Origin: JAWKRB01 sp041389885
GTDB lineage: Bacteria; Myxococcota_A; Polyangia; Polyangiales; Ga0077539
Direction: 5' to 3'
Length of the DNA stretch: 64,000 nucleotides
Assembly: GCA_041389885.1 (NCBI GenBank)
Contig: JAWKRB010000008.1
Coordinates: forward strand, 62,001-126,000
Each line of letters begins with the position of its first letter. Position 1 is the stretch's first letter. The notes beneath the pieces were generated by a model. It searched no databases and had not been told where the DNA came from. It worked only from the letters and a program-made list of their open reading frames with translations. This document shows, piece after piece, positions 52,659-60,998 of this stretch. A program made the translations under genes and the position numbers.

Positions 52659-54866
52659 GTGTCGGATGCGGCCCTCCCCGTGTGGCCCCTCATCGCGCTC
52701 GCGCCGCTCAGGGCGCGTCGATGCCTCGCCGCGATGCTCGCCCTGGCGACGCTCCTCGCCGCGCCCGTGGCGAGGTCCCAGCCGTCAACGGCCCCAACGA
52801 CGAACGACCCGCGCGACCGCGACGAGGGCGACCCCAGCTACGACGGCCCGGTGCTCCCACCCGGGCGCGAGTCCGAGGTGCGCGCGCTGCTCCGCCCCTT
52901 CGAGCCCGGCGGCCCCCTCGACGAGGGGTGGTCCATCGGCAACGTCGCGATCCGTCGGGACCACATCTCCGTCGAGCTCAAGCGCGGCGGCGCCGTGCGC
53001 GGCGCGATGCGCCTCGAGCACCCCTCCGTGGCCCGCGGCGGCGCCGCGCGCCTGCCCCACCTTTCGGTGCGCTTCGAGCCCCCTGACATCGCGTCGATCG
53101 CCTTGCGCCGCAGGCTCATCGAGGCGCTCCGGTCGAACGACCGGCGCTCCCTCTGGAGCGTCGGCCAGAGCTCGCGCGACGTGTTCGTCCCCCGCGGCGC
53201 GGCGGCGCGCGCGGCCCTCGACGGCGCGCTGCTCTCCGCGGCGCTCCTGGCCTTTCTCCTCGCCGCGCTTCGGAGGCACACCCGCGACGGCCCGCGGTGG
53301 CTGCTGCCCGCGGCGCTCGGCGTGGCCGCGCTGGGGCTGGGCCTGCGCCTCGCGCTCTCGCCGCAGGCGCCGATGAACGCCTGGCCGTACTCCCGCGTGG
53401 TGCCTCTCGCCGGGGCGATCTACTCGGGCGGCGCCCTCGGCGCGGCGTCGCGCGCGATGCGCTTCGAGGTGAGCCTGGTCGACCTGATCTTCTCCGTCGA
53501 CCTGGCGCTCGCCGCGCTCACGCCGGCCGCGCTGTTCGTGCACGCGCGGGCGATGCTCCGCGACCACCGCGTGGCGCTGGCCGCGGCGCTGCTGCTGGCG
53601 ACCCTGCCCTCGCACCTGCGCTTCAGCCGCAGCGACGTGGAGTTCTTGCAGTCGCTGCTGCTCTCGTCGCTGGCGTTCACCGCGCTCTACGGTGCGCTCA
53701 CCGACGACGACCGCCGCTGGCGCGTCGCGTGCTCCGCCGTGCTCCCCGCGCTGTGCCTCGGGACCTACCTCACCCGCCCCGAGAACCTCGTGTTCTTTCC
53801 CCTCGACCTCGCGGCCTTCGCCGTCGCCGCCACGGGCGCGACGATCCCCCGGCGGCGCGTGCTCCTCGTCGGGGCGCTCGTCGCCGCGCCCGCGGCCCTC
53901 GCGGCCTGGGCGCACCTCTTCGCGCACTACCGCGCCGAGCTCGCCGAGGGGCTCTCGCGGCGCACCCTCCAGACCGCGTGGGAGACCCTGCGCTCGACCC
54001 GCTACAACACCCTGATCAACCCCTCGGTGACCCCGCCCTGGGTCACCGCCGGCGCCGTCCTCGGGCTCGGCGTGATGTGGCGTAGCCCTCTGCGCCGCAA
54101 GGGCTTGTTTCTCCTCGGCTGGCTCGCGGTGTTCTTCGTGGTGCACTCGTACATCCGGCCGCACGAGGTGGCGATGCAGGCGCGTTACCACCTGCACCTG
54201 GTGACGCCGCTGATCCTGCTGGCGGCGTCGGTGACGCCCGCCCTGGCGCCGCGGGCGCCGTGGCTGATGGCGCTGTTGGCGGCGCTCTCGGTCACGACCC
54301 CATGGCTCTACCGCGGCTTCGTGCGCGACACGGCCTTCTACGAGATGCGCGAGTTCGCGTTCTTGCGCCGCGAGACGGCGCGGGTGCCCCGGGGATGCCG
54401 GGTGATCGAGTTTCGCGGCGTGCCCGACGCGGCGCACCCCGCGCATCACTTCGACTCCCGGCTGCAGCGCTTCGCCAACCGGCTCACCGACGGCACGCTG
54501 CGCCCGGCCTACGACGTGGTGACCGCCGACGAGGTGGTCCCGGGCGACCCCGTCGAGCGGGTCTCACGCGAGGCTCGCGCGCTCCTCGAGGCGCGAGACG
54601 GCTGCGTGATGCTCTACCTCGGGCTGAGCTGCGTCGCCCAGCGCCCGGTGGGCACCCGCGAGGCGCCGATCTGCGAGGCGCTGCGCACCTGGGGACCGCT
54701 GGAGCGCGTGGCGAGCGAGACCATCACGGGGCGGGTCTACGACTCGATGAACATCGGGCACCCGTCCGAGCGCCGCGCGCGCGTGTGGGGGACCCTCGAC
54801 CTGCTGCCCCCGGGCACCCCGGTGCGGCTCGAGCTGCTCCGCTTCGCGCTGCGCCAGCGGCGCTGA
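52659..54866 (+). CDS. Polytopic GT-C (PMT/ArnT-like) glycosyltransferase
   Basis: A protein of up to 735 residues; GTG 52659 is taken, but ATG 52734 ('MLALATLLAAPVARSQP') would give a normal signal peptide. Residues about 40-190 are a soluble extracytoplasmic region with 'GWSIGNVAIRRDHISVELKR'. About ten membrane helices follow, with loops such as 'PQAPMNAWPYSRVVPLAG' and 'ATLPSHLRFSRSDVEFLQSL', and 'YLTRPENLVFFPLDLAAF' typical of lipid-linked-sugar GT-C enzymes (GT39/GT83). The usual N-terminal catalytic Asp-Glu pair in loop 1 is not obvious. The C-terminal 200 residues are soluble. It probably transfers a sugar from a lipid carrier outside the inner membrane; acceptor unknown. Confidence 0.72.
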   Translation: MSDAALPVWPLIALAPLRARRCLAAMLALATLLAAPVARSQPSTAPTTNDPRDRDEGDPSYDGPVLPPGRESEVRALLRPFEPGGPLDEGWSIGNVAIRRDHISVELKRGGAVRGAMRLEHPSVARGGAARLPHLSVRFEPPDIASIALRRRLIEALRSNDRRSLWSVGQSSRDVFVPRGAAARAALDGALLSAALLAFLLAALRRHTRDGPRWLLPAALGVAALGLGLRLALSPQAPMNAWPYSRVVPLAGAIYSGGALGAASRAMRFEVSLVDLIFSVDLALAALTPAALFVHARAMLRDHRVALAAALLLATLPSHLRFSRSDVEFLQSLLLSSLAFTALYGALTDDDRRWRVACSAVLPALCLGTYLTRPENLVFFPLDLAAFAVAATGATIPRRRVLLVGALVAAPAALAAWAHLFAHYRAELAEGLSRRTLQTAWETLRSTRYNTLINPSVTPPWVTAGAVLGLGVMWRSPLRRKGLFLLGWLAVFFVVHSYIRPHEVAMQARYHLHLVTPLILLAASVTPALAPRAPWLMALLAALSVTTPWLYRGFVRDTAFYEMREFAFLRRETARVPRGCRVIEFRGVPDAAHPAHHFDSRLQRFANRLTDGTLRPAYDVVTADEVVPGDPVERVSREARALLEARDGCVMLYLGLSCVAQRPVGTREAPICEALRTWGPLERVASETITGRVYDSMNIGHPSERRARVWGTLDLLPPGTPVRLELLRFALRQRR

Positions 54867-54868
54867 GC

Positions 54869-55600
54869 TCAATTCGCCGCGTCGGCCTTCGGGGGAGCGC
54901 CCTCCATGCGCGGCAGGAGCAGCAGCGCCGCGACCCACCAGAGCGCCACCCACATGGTGACGATCGAGAGCGCCTGCTCGCGGTCGGCGCCGAGCCACCC
55001 CTTGGCGGCGAAGAGCACCGGGAGGTTGAGCGCGAGGTGCGCGCCCATCGCGCCGGCGAGGTACAGCCCCGTGCGCCGCGGGCGCGCGGTCACGCCGTAG
55101 AGGGTCACGGCGACGAGCAGGGCGTGGATCAGCGCGACCTGAAAGCGCTCGCGCATGAAGGGCACGAAGGCGTGCCAGGGCAGCGGCGCGAGGCGCGGGT
55201 TCTTGAGCAGCAGCGCCGCGAGCCAGAGGGCCTCGCCGACGCCGAAGCCCACGCCCAGCGCGCGCGCGACGCGGCCGAGGTTGTCGCGCCGCAGGCCCTT
55301 CGCCACGGCGGGGAGCAGGAGGGGCCAGAGCTTCGCGGGCTCCTCGGTGAGCGGGGCGTAGAGCATCGCGACCCACGGGTACAGCGCGTCGGTGGGCGCG
55401 ATCACCCGCTGCACGAGCGCGTCGAGCGGGGCGCGGAGGGCCACGAAGGCCAGCGCCGACATGGGCAGCTGCGCGGCGAAGCACAGCGCGAGGAGCGCGC
55501 GCTCTTCGCGGGGCGCCTTCGACGCGAGGTGCGCGCCGTAGATCACCGTCGCGTAGACCGAGACCGCGATCGCGGCCAGCATCAGCCCGGGGATGTTCAT
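54869..55600 (-). CDS. PrsW-like intramembrane protease
   Basis: A 243-residue protein with about seven or eight membrane helices. Motifs in membrane segments: E86-E87-PA-K90 in 'YAPLTEEPAKLWPLLLP' (EExxK), F119-GVG-E123 in 'GVGFGVGEALW' (FxxxE), and later histidines H159 ('ALIHALLV') and H188 ('GAMGAHLALN'). These match the PrsW/M82 family, proposed metalloproteases that in Bacillus cut anti-sigma factors; CPBP-type proteins are a more distant alternative. ATG 55600 has GGAGA upstream as Shine-Dalgarno. It ends 2 bases from the convergent glycosyltransferase gene. No sigma/anti-sigma pair is nearby. Confidence 0.78.
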   Translation of the reverse strand: MNIPGLMLAAIAVSVYATVIYGAHLASKAPREERALLALCFAAQLPMSALAFVALRAPLDALVQRVIAPTDALYPWVAMLYAPLTEEPAKLWPLLLPAVAKGLRRDNLGRVARALGVGFGVGEALWLAALLLKNPRLAPLPWHAFVPFMRERFQVALIHALLVAVTLYGVTARPRRTGLYLAGAMGAHLALNLPVLFAAKGWLGADREQALSIVTMWVALWWVAALLLLPRMEGAPPKADAAN

Positions 55601-55615
55601 CGTGTCTCCATGGGA

Positions 55616-56095
55616 TCAGGGCATGAGTCTAAGCGAGGTCAGCTCCCACGCGGCCCCGTCCCGCTCGGCGCCCGACGCGCCCGCGCTCGATCGTTCGTCG
55701 GCCTCGGAGGGGTCGAGCAGCAGCGCGACCTGCTCGACCGCGACGCCCAGCGCGCGCGCGACCGCCGCGGGGTCGCTGCCCCAGCGCGCGAAGCGCTCGC
55801 GCTCCTGGCCCTCGGAGAAGACCCGCAGCGCGTCGTCGTCGACGGTGAGCATCGCGCCGCGCACCCGCGCCGAGAGCGACGCGGTGAGCGCGGCGAGGTC
55901 GAAGGGGTGCGGAGGCACGAAGAAGGTCCCCGCCGCGGTGGGCAGGCAGGCGTGGGTGAGCCCCTCGCGCAGCGCGGTGAGCGCGACGCGGCGCCAGGGG
56001 CCCACGCGCCACCCCCCGCGCAGGAGCGCGTCGCGGTAGCCCGCGCGGAGGTGGTCGTCGTGCTGAGAGGGGATCCAGAGCGTGGCGAGGTCCAC
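55616..56095 (-). CDS. Hypothetical protein downstream of tssC
   Basis: A 159-residue soluble protein from GTG 56095 ('MDLATLWIPSQHDDHLRAGY'). It has 'RVALTALREGLTHACLPTAA' and an acidic/Ser-rich tail ('DPSEADERSSAGASGAE'), without signal peptide, membrane helix or recognised motif. It lies 59 bases downstream of tssC on the same strand and might be a read-through gene of the type VI operon, but nothing in its sequence ties it to secretion. Confidence 0.6.
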   Translation of the reverse strand: MDLATLWIPSQHDDHLRAGYRDALLRGGWRVGPWRRVALTALREGLTHACLPTAAGTFFVPPHPFDLAALTASLSARVRGAMLTVDDDALRVFSEGQERERFARWGSDPAAVARALGVAVEQVALLLDPSEADERSSAGASGAERDGAAWELTSLRLMP

Positions 56096-56154
56096 GCCCC
56101 AGAGCGTACCGGGGATCGTGCCCGGGGAGGGATCGGTGGATCACCCGAGGGCGA

Positions 56155-57633
56155 TCACTCCTTGTCGAGCTTGCCGACGAGGGAGAGCGTGAAGCTCGCG
56201 CCCATGTACTTGAAGTGCGGGCGCACGCGCATGTCGCAGCGGTACCAGCCGGGCTGGCCCTCGACGTCCTGCACGAGGATCTGCGCCTTGCGCAGCGGGC
56301 GGCGCGAGCGCACGCCGGGGGCGGGGTCGTCCATGTCGGCGACGTACTGCCCGATCCACTGGTTGAGCTCGCGCTCGAGGTCGCCGCGCTCCTTCCACGA
56401 CCCGATCTGCTCGCGCTGGAGCACCTTCAGGTAGTGGGCGAGGCGGTTCATGATGAACATGTACGGGAGCTGCGTGCCGAGGCGGTAGTTCGTCTCGGCA
56501 TCCTTGCCCTCGGGCGAGTTGCCGAAGTACTTCGGCTTCTGGCACGAGTTCGCCGAGAAGAAGCACGCGTTGTTCGAGTCCTTGCGGAAGGTGAGGCCGA
56601 TGAAGCCCTCCTCCGAGAGCTCGTACTCGCGGCGCTCGGTGAGCTGAATCTCCGTGGGGATCTTCGTCTGGATCTCGCCCATCGCCTCGTACTGGTGGAG
56701 CGGGAGGTCCTCCACCGTGCCGCCGGCCTGCGGGCCGATGATGTTCGGGCACCAGCGGTACTTCGCGAAGCTGTCGGCGACGCGGGTCGCCATGGCCACC
56801 GCGGCGTTGCCCCAGAGGTACGCGTCGTGGTTGCCCACGGAGTCCTCTTCGAAGTTGAACTTCTTCACCGGCACGGTGTTCGCGCCGTAGGGGAGCCGCA
56901 GCAAGAAGCGCGGCATGCAGAGGCCCACGTAGCGGGCGTCTTCGCTCTCGCGGAACGCGTGCCACCGGGCGTACTGCGGACCCTCGAAGAGGCTCTTGAG
57001 GTCCTTGAGGTTGGGGAGGGTCTCCCAGCTCTTCTCACCGAACATCTGCGGCCCCGCGGCCGAGATGAAGGGCGCGTGCGACATCGCCGCGACGCTGGCG
57101 CACTTCTGGAGGAGCGCGATGTCCTGCGGGCCCGCGCCGAAGTCGTAGTTGCCGATCATCAGGCCCACCGGCTTGCCGCCGAAGGTGCCGTACTCGCGAG
57201 AGTAGATGGTCTTGTAGAGGCCCGACTTGGGCACCTCGGGGGAGTCTTCGAAGTCGGCGATGAGGTCGTCCTTGGAGACGTTCAGCATCTCGACCTTGAT
57301 GTTCTCGCGGAAGTCGACCTTGTCGACCAGGTACTTCAGCGAGCGCCAGGCCGACTCGAGCTTCTGAAAATCCGGGTGGTGCAGGATCTCGTTGATCTGC
57401 GCCGAGAGCCGCTGGTCGATCTCCGCGATCATCACGTCGATGATGTTCTTGTCGACGCGCTCGCTCGACTTGGAGGGCGCCAGCATCTCCGCGATGAAGT
57501 GCTGCAGGCCCTTCTTGACGACGTCGTAGCCCTCCTGCTCCTTCGTGACCTTCGCGTCGCTCAGGAGGTCCTCGAGAAGGGAGACCTCCTCGAGGCTCTG
57601 TCCGGCGCCCTGCGCCTTCATATCCGTGCTCAT
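56155..57633 (-). CDS. tssC: Type VI secretion contractile sheath large subunit TssC
   Basis: A 492-residue TssC/VipB (family length about 490-500). Diagnostic segments are 'HHPDFQKLESAWRSLKYLVD', 'YKTIYSREYGTFGGKPVGLM', 'IGNYDFGAGPQDIALLQK', 'APFISAAGPQMFGEKSWE', 'VGLCMPRFLLRLPYG', 'YLWGNAAVAMATRVADSF' and the C-terminal 'QPGWYRCDMRVRPHFKYMGA'. With TssB it polymerises into the cytoplasmic sheath that contracts to expel the Hcp tube and spike. ATG 57633 lies 31 bases downstream of tssB. It is the last recognisable T6SS gene on this side. Confidence 0.97.
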   Translation of the reverse strand: MSTDMKAQGAGQSLEEVSLLEDLLSDAKVTKEQEGYDVVKKGLQHFIAEMLAPSKSSERVDKNIIDVMIAEIDQRLSAQINEILHHPDFQKLESAWRSLKYLVDKVDFRENIKVEMLNVSKDDLIADFEDSPEVPKSGLYKTIYSREYGTFGGKPVGLMIGNYDFGAGPQDIALLQKCASVAAMSHAPFISAAGPQMFGEKSWETLPNLKDLKSLFEGPQYARWHAFRESEDARYVGLCMPRFLLRLPYGANTVPVKKFNFEEDSVGNHDAYLWGNAAVAMATRVADSFAKYRWCPNIIGPQAGGTVEDLPLHQYEAMGEIQTKIPTEIQLTERREYELSEEGFIGLTFRKDSNNACFFSANSCQKPKYFGNSPEGKDAETNYRLGTQLPYMFIMNRLAHYLKVLQREQIGSWKERGDLERELNQWIGQYVADMDDPAPGVRSRRPLRKAQILVQDVEGQPGWYRCDMRVRPHFKYMGASFTLSLVGKLDKE

Positions 57634-57664
57634 TGGTCAGTCCTCTCCAATGTCCGCGAGGCGG

Positions 57665-58159
57665 TCACTCGCTCTGGCCGCCGAGGCCGAGCTCTTCCAT
57701 CAACTTCGAACGGCTCGCCTCGTCGCCGAGCAGGTTCTGAATCTTCTTCTTGAACGCCGGCACGTTGCCCAGCGGGCCCTTGAGCGCCGTGAGGGCCGAG
57801 CGGAGCTCGAGGAGCTTGCGCATCTCCGGCACCTGGTCGGCGATGCCCTCGGGGGTGAAATCCGAGAGCTTCTTGAACTTCAGGTTCACCGCCAGCTGCG
57901 CGCCGGGCTCGTTCGAGAGCTTGTCGGCGACGCCGAGCTCGAGGCCCAGCTTCTGCTCCGCCAGCACCTGGCTGAAGTTGTCCTTGTCGACGTTGATCGG
58001 CTTGCGATCCTCGAGCATCGCGTCATCCTGACGGAGGGTGTAGTCGCCCATCATCAGGATCTTGAGCGGGAGCTCGACTTCTTCCTGCGCGTTGCCCGTC
58101 GCCGGCTTGTAGACGATGTTCACTCGCTCCTTGGGAGCGACAGACCCTTCTCTTGCCAT
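57665..58159 (-). CDS. tssB: Type VI secretion contractile sheath small subunit TssB
   Basis: A 164-residue TssB/VipA of normal length. 'KERVNIVYKPATGNAQEEVE' and 'ELPLKILMMGDYTLRQDD' form the N-terminal strands that interlock with TssC, followed by 'RKPINVDKDNFSQVLAEQKL', 'LAVNLKFKKLSDFTPEGIAD' and 'LRSALTALKGPLGNVPAFKK'. ATG 58159; the 87 bases between tssA and tssB contain no gene. The order tssA-tssB-tssC on one strand is standard. Confidence 0.97.
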   Translation of the reverse strand: MAREGSVAPKERVNIVYKPATGNAQEEVELPLKILMMGDYTLRQDDAMLEDRKPINVDKDNFSQVLAEQKLGLELGVADKLSNEPGAQLAVNLKFKKLSDFTPEGIADQVPEMRKLLELRSALTALKGPLGNVPAFKKKIQNLLGDEASRSKLMEELGLGGQSE

Positions 58160-58246
58160 GCTCGACCTTCCTCTCGCCGTGTGTGCCCTGGTGCCGTTCT
58201 CGTGTGTTCAGCGCTGCCTGTCGTCGCGACAGATGCGCGGAATCGC

Positions 58247-59980
58247 TCATGCCCCGAGCCGAAGTGCCGCCGCGGGATCCAGGCGGCAGACGCGATCATA
58301 CAGCAAACCCGCGTCGGGGGGCACGGGTTTCCCAGACTTTGCCAGCGCGCGATAGCAGACCACCAGCCCCTCCGCAGACGCCGCCGCGAGGGACGGGTCC
58401 CACTCCTCGAGCTGGTGGCGCGCGACGTCGGTCTCGGTCGCTTCGAAGACCGCCCGCGCCATGGCGATCTGCCCCGCGGCCATGCACGCCTGCCCCACGC
58501 CCACGCGGAGCCTGAAGCGCGTCGACGCCGCGCCGGACTGCGCGAGCTTCGCGGCGAGCATCGCCATCGCGTCGGGCAGCTTGCCCGAGGCCGCGAGCTT
58601 CTTGGCCTCAGCGACGATCGCCGCGGTCTCGTCGGCCCCGCCGCCGCCCTGCTGCACCACGACGATCTGGCCGCCCCCGCCCGGTGACGGAGCCGCGCCT
58701 CCTCCTCCTCCTCCGCCGCCGCCCCCGCCGAGCGACGGCAGGCAGTCGGACTGGATCCAGGACTTCGTCGCGTCGGACGCCGCCGGGCTGCCATCGCCGA
58801 AGGTGAGGGTGGAGAGCGACGGCATGCGCCGGAGCACCAGCGCGGTCTCGCGCAGGAGCTCCGTCAGGCACGCGGCGTGCGACTCCCCGAGCCCCGCGAG
58901 CGCGGCCGCGGAGTAATAGTGCAGGTCGAGCCAGAAGCGGTTGGACGAGAGCGAACCCTCGCACTCGTCGAGGAGCGCCTCCCACTTGCTGTTCTGAAAG
59001 ATCGTCTGGAGCTGCGCGCGGCGGGCGGCCGGGGGCGCGGCGACCTTGAGCTTGCCGCTGGCGTCGGCGGGCGGCTCGAAGATGTGCAGGTAGAGCCCCG
59101 TGCGGAGCATGCGGTACGCCAGCGGCGTCGCCGAGCCCGCCCCGCGCAGCCCCGAGGCGGCCTCGACGAAGGTCCCGCCGGTCTTCGACAGGAACTGGAT
59201 CACCGAGCTCACGTCCACCGCGCCGGGCGGCCACCGCCGCGGGGGCGGCCACGGCGACGGCGGGCGCGGCGGGCGCGACCACGGGGAGGCGCGGCGGCGC
59301 CGCGGCCGGGGGCGGCGGGGGCGGCGGAGGAGGAGGCGCGACGGGCGCGGGAGTCGCCTCGGCGACGGGCGCGGGGGCGGCGGAGGGGGAGGCGGCGGAG
59401 GGGGCGGCGCCTCCGCGGGGAGGTCGGCCTTGAGGCGCTCCAGACCGTCACGCAGGGGGCTGATGGCGGGGCACGCGTCGCCGAAGCGCTCGCGCGCGAC
59501 GGTGTTGAAGCGCTTCACGGCCTCGATCAGGGCCTCGACCGTCGCGCGGTCCTTGCCCTGGACCTTCTGGGTGCCGAACTGGATCGCGACGGCCTTGACG
59601 AACCAGTCGATGGCGTTGACCCGACCTCGGATGCGCTTCAGCTCAGGGTAGAGCGAGGTCCAGAAGTCCTCCATCACGCCGGTGAGCACGGCGACGCCCG
59701 TGAGCAGCCCGTCGAGGTCGCGGGTCGCGTACAGGCCCGCGGCGAGGTACGAGGCGATGAGCAGGTCCTTCGATTTGGTCTGCAGCACCTCGGTGCTGCT
59801 GTCGATGACCTTGCGCCACACGACCTGCCCCCCGGTGGGAGAGTCGCGCTTCGCGATCTCGGCGCGCACCTCCTCGTAGAGCGGGTCGGTGGTGGCGCTC
59901 TGCCCCGCCGGGTTCGCGTCGTCGATGGGCGCGATCCAGGGCTGCGCGCGGCTGCGAAGGTCCTCTGCGGTGATGGTCAT
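58247..59980 (-). CDS. tssA: Type VI secretion protein TssA (ImpA N-terminal domain)
   Basis: A 577-codon frame from ATG 59980. The ImpA_N domain covers residues about 12-150 ('QPWIAPIDDANPAGQSATTD', 'WRKVIDSSTEVLQTKSKDLL', 'LTGVMEDFWTSLYPELKRIR'). The C-terminal part (about 260-577) holds 'LAYRMLRTGLYLHIFEPPAD', 'WEALLDECEGSLSSNRFWLD' and helical repeats after a poly-Gly linker. TssA organises the baseplate and caps the growing sheath. The linker between domains is odd: after a run of Pro it is Arg-rich (about 48 codons, near 59230-59375), while another frame there reads as a normal Ala/Pro/Val linker, which indicates two compensating indels. Confidence 0.9.
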   Translation of the reverse strand: MTITAEDLRSRAQPWIAPIDDANPAGQSATTDPLYEEVRAEIAKRDSPTGGQVVWRKVIDSSTEVLQTKSKDLLIASYLAAGLYATRDLDGLLTGVAVLTGVMEDFWTSLYPELKRIRGRVNAIDWFVKAVAIQFGTQKVQGKDRATVEALIEAVKRFNTVARERFGDACPAISPLRDGLERLKADLPAEAPPPPPPPPPPPPRPSPRRLPRPSRLLLRRPRRPRPRRRRASPWSRPPRPPSPWPPPRRWPPGAVDVSSVIQFLSKTGGTFVEAASGLRGAGSATPLAYRMLRTGLYLHIFEPPADASGKLKVAAPPAARRAQLQTIFQNSKWEALLDECEGSLSSNRFWLDLHYYSAAALAGLGESHAACLTELLRETALVLRRMPSLSTLTFGDGSPAASDATKSWIQSDCLPSLGGGGGGGGGGGAAPSPGGGGQIVVVQQGGGGADETAAIVAEAKKLAASGKLPDAMAMLAAKLAQSGAASTRFRLRVGVGQACMAAGQIAMARAVFEATETDVARHQLEEWDPSLAAASAEGLVVCYRALAKSGKPVPPDAGLLYDRVCRLDPAAALRLGA

Positions 59981-60047
59981 CGCTCCCTCAGGTGGGTCTT
60001 GGGCCCCGGCGGCGGGGCGTTACGTCAACGCAAAGCGCGCGCGGTCG

Positions 60048-60992
60048 TCAACGAGACAGCACCGCGAGCAGGGTCTCGAGCGGCAGGTCGAAGCGGTCGA
60101 GCACCTGGCGGTGGTGCGGCGCGAGCGACTGCGCGCTGCGCGCGACGACGTCGTCGCGCGAGGTCATCAGGGGCCAGAGGGCGTTCGAGCCCTCGTCGGG
60201 GCTCACCAGAAAGCGCATCATCGAGCCGTGGGCGGGGCCCAGAGAGACCACCGCGCGCGGCGTGACATCCTCTCGCCACACCATCGTCGGCACGATGCCG
60301 GAGCCGAAGAGCCGTCGCCGGCACAGCTCCAGCACCGAGAAGAAATCAAGGTCGGCCTGGAGCGGAAACTCCAGGGTGATCGGCACCCGCGAGGGACCCG
60401 CTCGCGCGGCGTCGCACGCCTCGACCACGGTCTTGAGGCCGTGGTACCGCAGCCCCCGCGCGGGGTCTCCGAAGAGCCGCCCGAGCACCGCGCCCGCGGC
60501 GGTGCCGTCCAGGGACTGCCGGCACACGCCGTCGGCCGCGCCGAGCTCCTGGGGGCCGGGCAGACGCAGCTGTCGCGCCCAGGCGCCGAGGAGCTGCCCG
60601 TCGGCCCGAGGGAGGTCGCCCAGGAGCCGCGTGGCGGCGCGCAGGAAGTGCCCGTAGCCCACGAAGACCGCGGGGAAGCGCGGCGCGATCCACGCCGGTT
60701 GGATGCGGGCGAAGACCACCATGGGGTACGCGCGCCCCACGCGGTCCTGGCTCCGGCACATCGCCCCGACGGTCACGGGCACCGACGGGTCGAGGCGGTG
60801 GTGCAGGAAGTAGGTCGGCTCCGCGGGGAAATCCAACCCCGCGCGCTGCAGCGACTCGAGGTTCTCCTGCACCCACAGGTCGAGGGACTGCGCCGCCGCG
60901 TCCGCGGCGTTGACGCGCACGAAATCGCCCTGCGTCGGGATCTTGCCGTAGACCCCTACGGCGTCTCGCTCCTGCGGGGGCGCCGAGTACAT
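60048..60992 (-). CDS. tagF: Type VI secretion-associated protein TagF (ImpM)
   Basis: A 314-residue TagF. The N-terminal family motif 'GVYGKIPTQGDFVRVNA' and 'LDLWVQENLESL' are followed by 'FLHHRLDPSVPVTVGAMCRS', 'DRVGRAYPMVVFARIQPAW' (the SRDRVGR-YPLT block) and a C-terminal half with 'LQADLDFFSVLELCRRR'. In Pseudomonas, TagF represses T6SS assembly at the post-translational level by acting on Fha. ATG 60992 lies 6 bases after the tssM stop, so coupling is likely. It is shorter than TagF-PppA fusions, with no phosphatase part. Confidence 0.93.
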   Translation of the reverse strand: MYSAPPQERDAVGVYGKIPTQGDFVRVNAADAAAQSLDLWVQENLESLQRAGLDFPAEPTYFLHHRLDPSVPVTVGAMCRSQDRVGRAYPMVVFARIQPAWIAPRFPAVFVGYGHFLRAATRLLGDLPRADGQLLGAWARQLRLPGPQELGAADGVCRQSLDGTAAGAVLGRLFGDPARGLRYHGLKTVVEACDAARAGPSRVPITLEFPLQADLDFFSVLELCRRRLFGSGIVPTMVWREDVTPRAVVSLGPAHGSMMRFLVSPDEGSNALWPLMTSRDDVVARSAQSLAPHHRQVLDRFDLPLETLLAVLSR

Positions 60993-60998
60993 CTGCGT

